Shown here one piece after another: positions 16,114 to 25,286 of a DNA stretch of 64,000 bases. This DNA is from Rhizobium sp. BT04 (GTDB lineage Bacteria > Pseudomonadota > Alphaproteobacteria > Rhizobiales > Rhizobiaceae). The DNA lies in assembly GCF_030053135.1 (NCBI RefSeq), contig NZ_CP125653.1, forward strand, positions 62,001 to 126,000, read 5' to 3'. Below the pieces are notes generated by a model. It did no database searches. It saw only the letters and a program-made list of their open reading frames with translations, and was not told where the DNA came from. Position numbers and translations under genes: made by a program. Position 1 is the first letter of the stretch. Each line of letters opens with the position of its first letter.

Positions 16114-17484
16114 ATGAGCAAATCCTTCGGCGCGATGTCGGTCGCCCAGCTTTCCGTCCTCATTCAAGGCGGCGCCGCCGATCCGGTCGGCGTGGCCGAG
16201 GCGGTCTTCGAATCCATCGCGAACCATGCCGACAAGGCCGTCTTCACCACACTGCTGGAAAGCCGGGCGATGGAGGAGGCGCGTGCCGCCTCGAAGCGTT
16301 TGCGGGAAGGGCGCTCGCTCGGATTGCTGGATGGTATTCCCATTGCCTGGAAGGATCTTTTCGATATCGAAGGTCTGGCGACGACGGCGGGTTCCGTCGT
16401 GTTGGCCAAGGACATGCTGGCCAAGCGCGATGCGGCCGTCGTCGGTCTCCTCCGGCAGGCGGGCATGGTCGCTGTTGGCCGCACCAATATGAGCGAATTC
16501 GCCTTTTCCGGTCTCGGCATCAATCCGCATTACGGCACGCCGGTCAATCCGCGCGGCACCGATCTCCCGCGTATTCCTGGGGGTTCGTCTTCCGGTGCCG
16601 GTGTTGCCGTTGCAGCCGGGCTGGTGCCGGTCGCGATGGGCACGGATACCGGCGGCTCGGTGCGCATTCCCGCCGCCTTCAACGGTATCGTCGGCTACAA
16701 GGCGACGCATGGCCGTTACGCGATGGCAGGCGTCTATCCGCTGGCAAAGAGCCTGGATTCGCTGGGGCCGCTCTGCCGCAACGTCAGGGACGCGGTCTGG
16801 ATCGATGCGGCGATGCGCGGATTGACGGCGCCCGCGGTCATTGTACGCCCCTTGCAAGGGCTGGAACTCCTCGTGCCTGAAAACGTCGTCTTCGACGGCG
16901 CCGAACCCGGCGTCGTCGCCGCGTTCGAGGCAGCTTTGGACCGTCTTCACAAAGCCGGCGCCCAGGTTTCTCGTGCCGTCATTCCGGCCTTCGACGAGAT
17001 TTTCGATCTGATGACGAGCTATGGTCCGCTGGTGACGGCGGAGGCTTTCGCGCTTCACCATGAACGCTTGGCTGGACCGGACGCGGACAGGATGGACCAC
17101 CGGGTGGTCATGCGCACCCGCCTGGGCGCCAAGACGACGTTGGCCGACTATCTCAGAATCCTTGAGGCGCGCGGTCGGCTGATCGCCGATGTCGAGCGTC
17201 TCGTCGGCGACCGGCTGATCGCTTTTCCCACGGTCGCTCATGTCGCTCCGCCGATCGGGCCGCTGGAGCAGGACGACGAGCTGTTTTTCGCGACGAATAA
17301 CAAGACGTTGCGCAATACCGCGCTCGGCAATTTCCTCGACTGGTGCGGTGTTTCCATTCCCTGCGGCACCGGCGTATCGGGCATGCCGGTCGGGCTCTTG
17401 CTTTCGGCGACCGCCCGTCGCGACGAGGCGCTGCTCGGGACGGCCCTGGCCGCCGAGCCGGTCATTCGCGGCGATTTCGCCTGA
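16114..17484 (+). CDS. amidase (amidase signature family)
   Basis: Enzyme of 456 residues with the full Ser-cisSer-Lys triad of the amidase signature family: Lys80 in IAWKDLFD, the serines of GGSSSGAG at about 157-163, and nucleophile Ser182 in GTDTGGS. It resembles AtzF/GatA-like amidases that hydrolyse small amides, without the extra C-terminal domain of allophanate hydrolase. It is followed after 65 bases by a TIM-barrel protein, possibly cotranscribed. The substrate cannot be told from sequence. Confidence 0.87.
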   Translation: MSKSFGAMSVAQLSVLIQGGAADPVGVAEAVFESIANHADKAVFTTLLESRAMEEARAASKRLREGRSLGLLDGIPIAWKDLFDIEGLATTAGSVVLAKDMLAKRDAAVVGLLRQAGMVAVGRTNMSEFAFSGLGINPHYGTPVNPRGTDLPRIPGGSSSGAGVAVAAGLVPVAMGTDTGGSVRIPAAFNGIVGYKATHGRYAMAGVYPLAKSLDSLGPLCRNVRDAVWIDAAMRGLTAPAVIVRPLQGLELLVPENVVFDGAEPGVVAAFEAALDRLHKAGAQVSRAVIPAFDEIFDLMTSYGPLVTAEAFALHHERLAGPDADRMDHRVVMRTRLGAKTTLADYLRILEARGRLIADVERLVGDRLIAFPTVAHVAPPIGPLEQDDELFFATNNKTLRNTALGNFLDWCGVSIPCGTGVSGMPVGLLLSATARRDEALLGTALAAEPVIRGDFA

Positions 17485-17549
17485 TCGGCAATTGAACCGC
17501 CGGGCTTTTATTGCCATTGATGGCAGGAGGAGATGCTGGAGGACGGCAC

Positions 17550-18410
17550 GTGCAGATCTTGCAAAACGGACGTTTCGCGGTTTCGACATGGTCGCTGCAT
17601 CGGCTGCTCGGCGCCGTTTATGCCTATAGCCCCGATCCCGACAAAAGTGCTGCGCCGAAAGAGCCCTACGGCCCCGGTGCTGCGGCGCTGATCGACGTGC
17701 CGGCGGCGCTCGCAGCGCGCGGCATCCACCGGCTGGAGATCTGTTCGTTCCATCTGCCGAGCCTGGATGCGGCCTACCTCCATGAACTCAGCGATGCGAT
17801 GGCGGCCTCGAACGTGCTGTTCCAGACGCTGCTCGTCGAGGACGGCGATCCGAGCCATGCCGGGACCGCCGAACGCGACGTCAGATGGATGGCGGAGTGG
17901 ATCGATATCGCCGCTACCCTCGGGGCAGAGAGAATGCGTGTCATTGCCGGCAAGCAGAGCCCGACCGAGGAAAACCTTACCCGCGCCGCCGGTCACCTCG
18001 GCTGGCTGGGCGAACAAGCGGAAGGCAGTGGTGTGCGCGCCGTCGTCGAGAACTGGTTCGACCTCTTGCCGTCGCCCGTCGAGATGAACTGGCTGCTCGA
18101 CCGGCTGGACGGCAAGGTCGGCCTCAACGGCGACCTCGGCAACTGGGCAGCGCCGGAAAAATACGAGGGTCTCGCCGACATCATGCGGCGGGCGGAAATC
18201 TGCCACGCCAAAGCCGATTACGGCGTCGCCGGCCTCGATGCCGATGATTACCGCCAGTGCCTGGAGATGTGCGAGAGGGCCGGTTATGGCGGCCCCTTCA
18301 CGCTGATCTACGACTCACCCTTCTTCCCCGACGAGTGGGACGGCATCCTGCTGCAAAAGGCCTTCATCGAGGAATTCCTGGGCGAGGCGCCGGCCCGCAG
18401 GACCGCTTGA
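17550..18410 (+). CDS. sugar phosphate isomerase/epimerase-like TIM-barrel protein
   Basis: Xylose-isomerase-like barrel protein of about 286 residues, with likely metal residues in RAVVENWFD, VGLNGDLGNW and CHAKADYG. I chose GTG at 17550 because GGAGG stands seven bases upstream; an ATG at 17520 is also in frame. It lies directly after the amidase and next to betC. Members include epimerases and endonuclease-IV-like folds; the reaction is unknown. Confidence 0.75.
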   Translation: MQILQNGRFAVSTWSLHRLLGAVYAYSPDPDKSAAPKEPYGPGAAALIDVPAALAARGIHRLEICSFHLPSLDAAYLHELSDAMAASNVLFQTLLVEDGDPSHAGTAERDVRWMAEWIDIAATLGAERMRVIAGKQSPTEENLTRAAGHLGWLGEQAEGSGVRAVVENWFDLLPSPVEMNWLLDRLDGKVGLNGDLGNWAAPEKYEGLADIMRRAEICHAKADYGVAGLDADDYRQCLEMCERAGYGGPFTLIYDSPFFPDEWDGILLQKAFIEEFLGEAPARRTA

Positions 18411-18426
18411 TCGGCAATGCTTCCCT

Positions 18427-19941
18427 TTATTCCTGGCGCGGAAACCTCTGGCTTTCCTCCAGCACGTTCAGATCCATGTGGTTGCGCATATAGCGCTCCG
18501 AGGCTTTCTGCAGCGGCTGATAGTCCCAGGGATAATAGGCGCCGTTACGCAGCGCCGCGTAGACCACCCAGCGGCGCGCCTGGCTTTCGCGCACGGCTGC
18601 GTCGAAATCGGCAAGGTTCCAGCGCCGACGTGCCTGTTCGACAAGCCGTGCCAGGGTGTCGGCGTGTGCGGGGTTGACTGCGAGATTGTCGAGTTCCTTC
18701 GGATCGGCCTCGAGATCGAACAGCATCGGCGGATCCTTCTCGCAGAGCGAGAGCTTGTAGCGTCCGTCCCGGATGCAGACGAGCGGCGCTTCCGAACCCT
18801 CCGCGGCGTATTCCATCGGCACCGGGCCGCGGCTGCCGGTTCCCGCGGCAAGGGCCGCGAGATCCTCGCCCTCGGTCCATGGTTTCAGCGAGGCGATATC
18901 AATCCCGGCAAGAGCAGCCAGCGTCGGCGTCACGTCGAGCGTGGAGACGGGCTGATCGATACGTCCCGGCTTCCAGCCGGGGACCGACATCATCAGCGGA
19001 ACGCGCGCCGATCCTTCGAAGAAATTCATCTTGAACCAGAGGCCGCGGTCGCCGAGCATGTCGCCATGGTCGGAAACGAAGAAGATGATCGTGTTATCGG
19101 CCATGCGGGTTCGTTCGAGGGCGTCGAGAATGTCGCCGATCTTGTCGTCGATATAGGAGATGTTGGCGAAGTAGCCCCGCCTTGCCCGCCGGATCTCTTC
19201 CGAGCTGATGTCGAAAGCGTCGTGGTCGCAGGCTTTCATCAGCCGCTGCGAATGCGGATCCTGCCGATCATAGGCAATCGGCGCAACCGCCGGGTCAAGC
19301 GCCGGGCAATCCTCATAAAGGTCCCAGAATTTGCGACGCGCCACATAGGGGTCGTGCGGATGGGTGAAGCTGACGGTCAGGCACCAGGGGCGTTCGTCAT
19401 GGCCGCGTGACAGATCGAACAGCTTGCGGGTGGCGTGGTAGGCGACCTCGTCGTCATATTCCATCTGGTTGGTGATCTCGGCGACGCCGGCGCCGGTGAC
19501 GGAGCCGAGATTGTGATACCACCAGTCGATGCGCTCGCCGGGCTTGGTATAGTCGGGCGTCCAGCCGAAATCGGCCGGATAGATGTCGGTCGTCAGACGC
19601 TCCTCGAAGCCATGCAACTGATCGGGGCCGACGAAATGCATCTTGCCGGAAAGTGCCGTCTGGTATCCGGCGGCGCGCAGATGATGCGCATAGGTTGGAA
19701 TATCAGAGGCAAATTCCGCGGCATTGTCATAGACGCGCGTCCGGCTCGGCAATTGCCCGGACATGAAGGAAGCCCGCGCCGGTGCGCAGAGCGGGCTTGC
19801 CGTATAGGTATTGGCAAAACGCACGGAACGTTCCGCCAAGAATTTCAGATGCGGCGCATGAAGGAAATCGGCCGGCCCATCGGGAAAAAAGGTCCCGTTC
19901 AACTGATCCACCATCAGAATGAGAATATTCGGGCGCGCCAT
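18427..19941 (-). CDS. betC: choline-sulfatase BetC
   Basis: Sulfatase of 504 residues that frees choline and sulfate from choline-O-sulfate, feeding glycine betaine synthesis. The formylglycine signature is Cys52-Ala-Pro-Ala-Arg56 in SPLCAPARASF, so aerobic maturation by a formylglycine-generating enzyme is expected. The metal site MVDQLNG and the SDHGDMLGDRGLW segment fit BetC, as does the C-terminal tail with WDYQPLQKASERYMRNHMDL (cited in part). No signal peptide is present, consistent with a cytoplasmic enzyme. A divergent LysR gene lies 95 bases away. Confidence 0.92.
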   Translation of the reverse strand: MARPNILILMVDQLNGTFFPDGPADFLHAPHLKFLAERSVRFANTYTASPLCAPARASFMSGQLPSRTRVYDNAAEFASDIPTYAHHLRAAGYQTALSGKMHFVGPDQLHGFEERLTTDIYPADFGWTPDYTKPGERIDWWYHNLGSVTGAGVAEITNQMEYDDEVAYHATRKLFDLSRGHDERPWCLTVSFTHPHDPYVARRKFWDLYEDCPALDPAVAPIAYDRQDPHSQRLMKACDHDAFDISSEEIRRARRGYFANISYIDDKIGDILDALERTRMADNTIIFFVSDHGDMLGDRGLWFKMNFFEGSARVPLMMSVPGWKPGRIDQPVSTLDVTPTLAALAGIDIASLKPWTEGEDLAALAAGTGSRGPVPMEYAAEGSEAPLVCIRDGRYKLSLCEKDPPMLFDLEADPKELDNLAVNPAHADTLARLVEQARRRWNLADFDAAVRESQARRWVVYAALRNGAYYPWDYQPLQKASERYMRNHMDLNVLEESQRFPRQE

Positions 19942-20036
19942 CCGGTTCCTCCTATGCTATTTGAAGATTTTATTGAAACGCCTATTATCGTGGCTGTAAA
20001 GACAGCTTTTTTCGATGGGTGCCTAAAGGAATTTTT

Positions 20037-20942
20037 ATGCCAGACCACCCGATTGATCTTGGATGGATGCGCATCTTCGTCGAGGTCGCAAGACTCGGGA
20101 GTTTTTCGGCAGCCGCAACGCTTCTCGGGCTGACCCAACCCGCCGTCAGCTACCAGATCCGCCGGCTGGAGGAGCAGTTCGGAGTCGGCCTGCTGCGCCG
20201 CCAGCATCGCGGCGTAGCGCTGACGGCCGAAGGCGAGCGGCTTCTTGAGGTCGCCGCCAAGGCGGTCGCTGACATCGATGCGCTGGCTCGCAGGTTCAGT
20301 GCCGAAGCGCAAAGGCCGATCGTCCGGCTCAGAACCGACTATGCCTTTTCGTCGCTTTGGCTAATCCCGCGCATCGATGGCTTTCGTCTTCTCCATCCGG
20401 AAACGGATATACAGATCGTCGCGACGCAGAGGTTTGCCGCCGATTTTCGCGACGAGGCAGATGTCGCGGTCGTTTTCGGTACGCGGGCGGAATTCGGCGC
20501 CATCGGGACGCTGCTGCTGCGGGAAAAGGTCGTGCCCGTCTGCACGCGGGGATTTCTCGATCGCAACGGCCCGTTCGACGATCCGGGGCAGCTTGCCAAA
20601 GCGGTTCTGATCCATCTCGACACGCCGATGCCGTCGCCCTGGTTCGACTGGCGCAGCTATTTGACCGAATTCTCCGTCATCCGCGACATCAATGCCGGCC
20701 GCGATGATATCAGCTTCAATACATACTCGCTGGTCGTTCAGGCTGCGCTGAGCGCCCAGGGCGTGGCGATCGGCTGGATGGGGCTCGTCGATACGCTGCT
20801 TTCCGCGCGCATGCTTGTCGAAGCCGGCCCGCCGCTGGAAGCGAAAGACCGCGGTTACTGGCTGGTGCCGCCGCGATCGGCAAGCGCCCACAGCGAGAAG
20901 CTCAGCACCTGGCTGATGAACGAGGCGGGGAAGGTCGGCTAG
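20037..20942 (+). CDS. LysR-family regulator, probable choline-sulfate utilisation regulator
   Basis: LysR-type activator of 301 residues. The N-terminal helix-turn-helix region reads RLGSFSAAATLLGLTQPAVS, followed by the co-inducer domain. The ATG at 20037 has AAAGGA upstream. Divergence from betC is the standard arrangement of the choline sulfate utilisation regulator, so control of betC with choline or choline sulfate as co-inducer is likely. Neither betA nor betB is in the window. Confidence 0.87.
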   Translation: MPDHPIDLGWMRIFVEVARLGSFSAAATLLGLTQPAVSYQIRRLEEQFGVGLLRRQHRGVALTAEGERLLEVAAKAVADIDALARRFSAEAQRPIVRLRTDYAFSSLWLIPRIDGFRLLHPETDIQIVATQRFAADFRDEADVAVVFGTRAEFGAIGTLLLREKVVPVCTRGFLDRNGPFDDPGQLAKAVLIHLDTPMPSPWFDWRSYLTEFSVIRDINAGRDDISFNTYSLVVQAALSAQGVAIGWMGLVDTLLSARMLVEAGPPLEAKDRGYWLVPPRSASAHSEKLSTWLMNEAGKVG

Positions 20943-21069
20943 CTCGAGCCGCGCCGCATGGCGGAAAGGCTCTGACGGCGGTTATCCCGGATAACCATGG
21001 CCACATCCGCATGCTCACCACACGCCTCGCAAGATATGGATATAGTTGAAGCCTTTTCGAGTCCGACTC

Positions 21070-22002
21070 TTAGCCGATTTTTCTCGTCACAAAGAAACTC
21101 ATCGCAACTTTTTCGTCACCATTTGGCATTGACGTGAACGGCGTTCGAAATTCCTTCCGTCCTAGTCCGTCCGTACGGATGTACTGGAGTTCCGCAAGGA
21201 TTTCGAAGCCGCTCTCCTGCATCAGATTGATGTGATGGCTGCGCCACTTCCGATTTATCAGGTAGGGTCGTCGTCCACGCATCATCGTCCACGTGGGCGC
21301 GCTCAAAACCCAGTGCCCATTCCAGTCGCTTGACAGACCGTGAGATTGGAAGTCGATCAGGTGCGTCGCAAACCCTCCTGGCTTCAGCCACCGAGCAATA
21401 GCGATATAGGTATCAACGAGGTTGTCCACGTGCTCCATGACTGAATGCGTCATCAGCCAGTCAGCCACACCCGCCTGCAGTACGTTGAAATCGGTCCATG
21501 GTGCGACGAACTTTAATCGTTCGCTGCCATTCACGAGGTCCGCCTTCAGCGCGTCGATTGCCTCCGCACTGAGGCGCTGTTGCACGATCCCATCTATCCG
21601 ATCCCAGGCGAAGTTTGTCGGTGACGGCGGAAAAAAGATGTCGCCCGATACGGTATTATCCCAAAATGCGGCCCGCTCGCCGAAGAGTTCAATCAAACCG
21701 TTCAGGACTTCAAGATCGTGCTCGATGCTCCGGTGGTCTTGCAAGTCCAGCCCGATGTACGTGTCGATGCCCGCAAGCAGTGCGGCAAGCCCAACGCCAA
21801 GCGAACTTCCGGGGCCGACCTCGACCAATACTTCAGGTCTTTTGCCGTTCAGCCAAGGCGCTAGGTGACCGTAGTGGCGAAAGAAAAGGTCATAACAGTG
21901 GCGCGCAGAAGCAGTGCCCCCTTCTACGTGCGTATTTCGCAGTTGCGGCAGGACAAAGGAACCCAGTCCCTTGGCCAGGGAGCGAAGTGCAATATGGGTC
22001 AT
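21070..22002 (-). CDS. SAM-dependent methyltransferase-like protein
   Basis: Protein of 310 residues with a class I methyltransferase core: motif I as VLVEVGPGSSLGVG, acidic loop GLDLQDH, and HSVMEHVDNL before a KPGG turn. The start at 22002 has AGGTGG upstream. The long spacer between motif I and the MEH segment is unusual. Such proteins occur in surface-polysaccharide clusters, but no partner genes are nearby. The gene stands alone in an AT-richer stretch, which may indicate acquisition. Confidence 0.7.
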   Translation of the reverse strand: MTHIALRSLAKGLGSFVLPQLRNTHVEGGTASARHCYDLFFRHYGHLAPWLNGKRPEVLVEVGPGSSLGVGLAALLAGIDTYIGLDLQDHRSIEHDLEVLNGLIELFGERAAFWDNTVSGDIFFPPSPTNFAWDRIDGIVQQRLSAEAIDALKADLVNGSERLKFVAPWTDFNVLQAGVADWLMTHSVMEHVDNLVDTYIAIARWLKPGGFATHLIDFQSHGLSSDWNGHWVLSAPTWTMMRGRRPYLINRKWRSHHINLMQESGFEILAELQYIRTDGLGRKEFRTPFTSMPNGDEKVAMSFFVTRKIG

Positions 22003-22586
22003 GGCGCCACCTTTTTCATCGAAACTCCAGCACGGCAATGTCCGGCGTGCTCTACCCAGCAGAATTCGCGTGCAACATCATCAGAGACAAAAGAAAAGCC
22101 AAGCAATATGGTTCGGCCCTGGAATCGTTAGTTGGGATTGTACGCGGCTCATAGTGATTGATATTTTCACGAATCTAAAGTCATTCATTGGGCGTACAGC
22201 AATAATCACTATGACCATGGCTGGGTTGCTGAAGCGCATGAGAGGCTGCCTCAAAAAGAATTGAGTGATTTCAGCGAGTTGCGATTCCCTCGGATTTGCG
22301 AGATTCGATGGAGTTCTTCCTCCCGTTACTGGATCGCGGCTTGCTAGCGATCTATGCAACATGAGTAATAGAGAGGGCATTCGGTAAGTGGGCGGGTGTA
22401 TCTCGCTCTCCTGGTCTATATCGGGATTTCAAAAGCGCCACATGGATGCCCGCCGATCTGGGGGGCTAGCAGCAACCTTGCGGCTCACCAAGCCTCAACG
22501 CCGACGTTTGTGCCCAGGAGAAGCCTTGTCATGAACGACGCCGGTCGCCATTGTGGGATCGAATCGATAGGGAAGGCGGCTGAAGC
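22003..22586. other. 584-base stretch without supported gene
   Basis: Short open frames overlap here, but none has a convincing ribosome site, domain or coding bias. The region is less GC-rich than its surroundings. Nothing further is seen. Confidence 0.5.
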
Positions 22587-22790
22587 ATGTGGCGAACGAT
22601 CGGATATGTTCTCGGAGTGCTTATGATCATCTTCGGACTGATCTGGATCGGCCAGGGAAGTGGCTATTTTCCCTATCCGTCGTCCAGCTTCATGATCAGG
22701 CAAACGATCTGGATCCTTTGGGGAGCCATCCTGGCGGGACTGGGAGTCATGGTCATGATCGTCCTTTCGCGGTTACACCGGAGAGGATGA
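22587..22790 (+). CDS. small two-helix membrane protein, 67 residues
   Basis: Two hydrophobic segments (about residues 5-23, GYVLGVLMIIFGLIWIGQG, and 41-61) separated by a short polar loop GYFPYPSSSFM. It ends in a basic RLHRRG tail. Similar short membrane proteins are common in rhizobia without known role. The start is preceded by only a weak purine-rich site. Confidence 0.55.
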   Translation: MWRTIGYVLGVLMIIFGLIWIGQGSGYFPYPSSSFMIRQTIWILWGAILAGLGVMVMIVLSRLHRRG

Positions 22791-22835
22791 GGCCGTGAAC
22801 CCTTCTGATCGAGCCAATGAACTGGGGAGAATGGC

Positions 22836-23630
22836 ATGAGCGCAGCTGAAATCGACGGTTTCGCGGCACGGATCAGGAACCACCAGGGCGGCATGATCTC
22901 CGCCTGGGTGGGTATTCCGGACGCCACGCTCGCCAACCACCTGGCGCAGGAGGCTTTCGACGCCGTCGTGCTGGATATGCAGCACGGTATGTGGGACATG
23001 CCGGCGGCAGCAAACGCCGTCGGCCAGGTGCGCCTCGCCGGCAAACCAGCCTTGGCGCGCATACCGGTCGGCGATTTCGCTTCCGCCTCGCGCCTGCTCG
23101 ATGCCGGCGCCTCCGGCATCATCGCGCCGATGATCAATTCGGCCGAGGATGCACAAGCCTTCGTCAAGACCACGAAGTACCCGCCTCTCGGCGAGCGCAG
23201 CTGGGGACCGTCGCTGGCGCTGAATCATATGGGCCTGTCCGGTGATGATTATCTGAAGAACGCTAATGCTCTTACTGTCGCAATCGCCATGGTCGAGACC
23301 CGGGCGGCACTCGAGGCGATCGATGGCATTCTCGGCGTTGCCGGCATCGACGGCATTTTCGTCGGTCCTTCCGATCTTTCGATCGCGCTGTCGAACGGCG
23401 ATCAGGTGGCGCCGAACGCCGCCGAGATCGACAGCGCCATGCAGCATGCGGTTTCGCGCTGCCGCGCCCACGGCAAATTCGCCTGCGCCTATGCCGCCGA
23501 TGGCGAGCGGGCCGGCGAATTGCTGAAATTCGGCTTCGATCTGGTCATTGCCGGTGCGGAGACCACGCAGCTGCGCTCCGGCGCCCGCCGTGCCATCAAT
23601 GCCGCCCGCAGGATCGCGTCAGGAAGCTAA
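22836..23630 (+). CDS. HpcH/HpaI-type class II aldolase
   Basis: Metal-dependent pyruvate aldolase of 264 residues (HpaI/GarL/RhmA group). It shows DMQHGMWD, substrate arginine in ARIPVGD, metal glutamate in AMVETRAAL and metal aspartate in FVGPSDLS. These enzymes cleave 2-oxo-3-deoxy acids to pyruvate (or oxaloacetate) and an aldehyde. The isolated location gives no substrate clue. A link to rhamnose is not supported, because RhaD/RhaI define a phosphorylated route here. Confidence 0.87.
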   Translation: MSAAEIDGFAARIRNHQGGMISAWVGIPDATLANHLAQEAFDAVVLDMQHGMWDMPAAANAVGQVRLAGKPALARIPVGDFASASRLLDAGASGIIAPMINSAEDAQAFVKTTKYPPLGERSWGPSLALNHMGLSGDDYLKNANALTVAIAMVETRAALEAIDGILGVAGIDGIFVGPSDLSIALSNGDQVAPNAAEIDSAMQHAVSRCRAHGKFACAYAADGERAGELLKFGFDLVIAGAETTQLRSGARRAINAARRIASGS

Positions 23631-23635
23631 GCGTT

Positions 23636-24316
23636 TCAGCGGGCCGGCTTGACGGCCAGCCAGATGACGTGGCGGGCGCCGCCGCGTTTGCCGTTGGCGC
23701 GGGTATTGACGGCATCGACGGAAAAGCCGCTGTCCTTCAGGCGGCGGGTGAAATCAGGGTCGGGACCGGACGACCAGACGGCGAGCACTCCGCCGGGGCG
23801 AAGCGCGTCGCGGGCGGCGCGAAGGCCGCCGAAGTCGTAGAGCCGGTCGTTGGATTTGCGGGTCAGGCCATCAGGGCCGTTGTCGACATCAAGCAGGATG
23901 GCGTCAAAGGCAGCCTTGCCGGCCCGGATCGCCTCGCCGACATCGCCCTGATGGATGTCGACGCGGGGATCGTCGAGGCAGCCCTTGAACACCTCCGCCA
24001 TCGGCCCGCGCGCCCAGGCGACCACGGCCGGCACCAGTTCGGCGACGGTGACGCCGGCATCTTCGGGCAGGACGGCAAGAGCGGCGCGCAGCGTAAAGCC
24101 CATGCCGAGCCCGCCGATCAAGATCCTTGGCTTCGGGTGCGCCTTAATTCGTTCCCAGGAAAGCGTTGCCAGCGCTTCTTCCGAGCCGCTGAGACGGCTG
24201 TTCATCAGTTCGTTGGCGCCGAGCATGATCGAAAATTCGCTGCCGCGCTGCTTCAGCCTGAGTTCACCGTTTTCACCGGGAATGGTCGCGGAATCGAGCT
24301 GGATCCAGGGCAGCAT
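23636..24316 (-). CDS. spermidine synthase-like methyltransferase-fold protein
   Basis: Protein of 226 residues with a Rossmann core: ILIGGLGMGFTLRAAL, acidic VAELVPAVV, and DAILLDVDNGPDGL, as in short SpeE-like proteins. It lacks the N-terminal beta domain of true spermidine synthases, so polyamine synthesis is doubtful. It follows the oligosaccharide transporter operon by 70 bases on the same strand and could be its last gene. Confidence 0.75.
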   Translation of the reverse strand: MLPWIQLDSATIPGENGELRLKQRGSEFSIMLGANELMNSRLSGSEEALATLSWERIKAHPKPRILIGGLGMGFTLRAALAVLPEDAGVTVAELVPAVVAWARGPMAEVFKGCLDDPRVDIHQGDVGEAIRAGKAAFDAILLDVDNGPDGLTRKSNDRLYDFGGLRAARDALRPGGVLAVWSSGPDPDFTRRLKDSGFSVDAVNTRANGKRGGARHVIWLAVKPAR

Positions 24317-24386
24317 GACGGTTTCGCCTCATATGACAGAGACCGTCCCCTAGCATAGGGCGCTAGATGAGGCCAGCAAGCCGGCC

Positions 24387-25286
24387 TCAGATCATCCGCA
24401 TGAAATGATCCTGCTCGAATTCGACGATGTCGTCCTGCGGCACGGCCGAACGGCGGCGGATATCTTCCACCTCGTCGGGCCTCAGCCGGGCCTTCGGGTC
24501 GTCGAAGCGGACATCCGGATCGGGCACGGCTGAGAGCAGCAGCCGGGTATAGGGATGCAGCGGATTGTCGATCACCTTGGCGACGCTGCCCCATTCGACG
24601 ATCTGGCCGGCATACATCACGGCGATGTCCTCGGCGACGTAACGGGCGGTGGCGATATCATGGGTGATGTAAAGCAGGCCGAGATTCAGCTCCCGCTTCA
24701 TTTCGTTCAACAGGTTCAGCACGCCGAGGCGCACCGACACATCGAGCATCGAGGTCGGTTCGTCGGCGACGATCACCTCCGGCTTGACGGCCAAGGCCCG
24801 AGCGATGTTGACGCGCTGGCGCTGACCGCCGGAGAGTTCATGCGGATATTTCGGCGCGACGAGATCGGGATCGAGCCTGACGCGCTGCAGCAGTTCGCGG
24901 ACCGCGACGTCGATCTCTGCCCCTTTGATCTCCGGGCGATGCAGCTTCAGCGGCCGGCTGAGATGATGGGCGATGGTGTGGGCGGGATTGAGCGAGGCGA
25001 AGGGGTCCTGGAAGATCATCTGCACCGAGCGGCGGTAGCGGGCGATCTCATCCGCCTTGGCCCCCTCCACAGGTCGGCCCTTGTAGAGAATCCGGCCGGA
25101 TGTCGGCAGATATTCGCGCATCGCCATGCGGGCGCAGGTGGTCTTGCCACTGCCGGATTCGCCGACGAGCGCCAGCGCCCGGCCGGCATGCAGCGAAAAC
25201 GAGATGGCGCGGGCCGCATGCACGGCCGCGGAACCATGGCCGAAGGTCTTCGTCACCAGGTCGAGCGCGAGAATGGCGTCCGTCAT
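24387..25286 (-). CDS. oligopeptide/oligosaccharide ABC transporter ATPase (OppF/DppF-like)
   Basis: ATPase of 299 residues with Walker A GESGSGKTT, signature LSGGQRQRVNIARAL and Walker B VIVADEPTSMLD, plus the C-terminal oligopeptide-transporter extension (HPYTRLLLSAVPDPD). It overlaps the preceding ATPase by four bases (ATGA). It is one of two ATPases for the importer whose binding protein is at 27996-29642. Confidence 0.9.
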   Translation of the reverse strand: MTDAILALDLVTKTFGHGSAAVHAARAISFSLHAGRALALVGESGSGKTTCARMAMREYLPTSGRILYKGRPVEGAKADEIARYRRSVQMIFQDPFASLNPAHTIAHHLSRPLKLHRPEIKGAEIDVAVRELLQRVRLDPDLVAPKYPHELSGGQRQRVNIARALAVKPEVIVADEPTSMLDVSVRLGVLNLLNEMKRELNLGLLYITHDIATARYVAEDIAVMYAGQIVEWGSVAKVIDNPLHPYTRLLLSAVPDPDVRFDDPKARLRPDEVEDIRRRSAVPQDDIVEFEQDHFMRMI

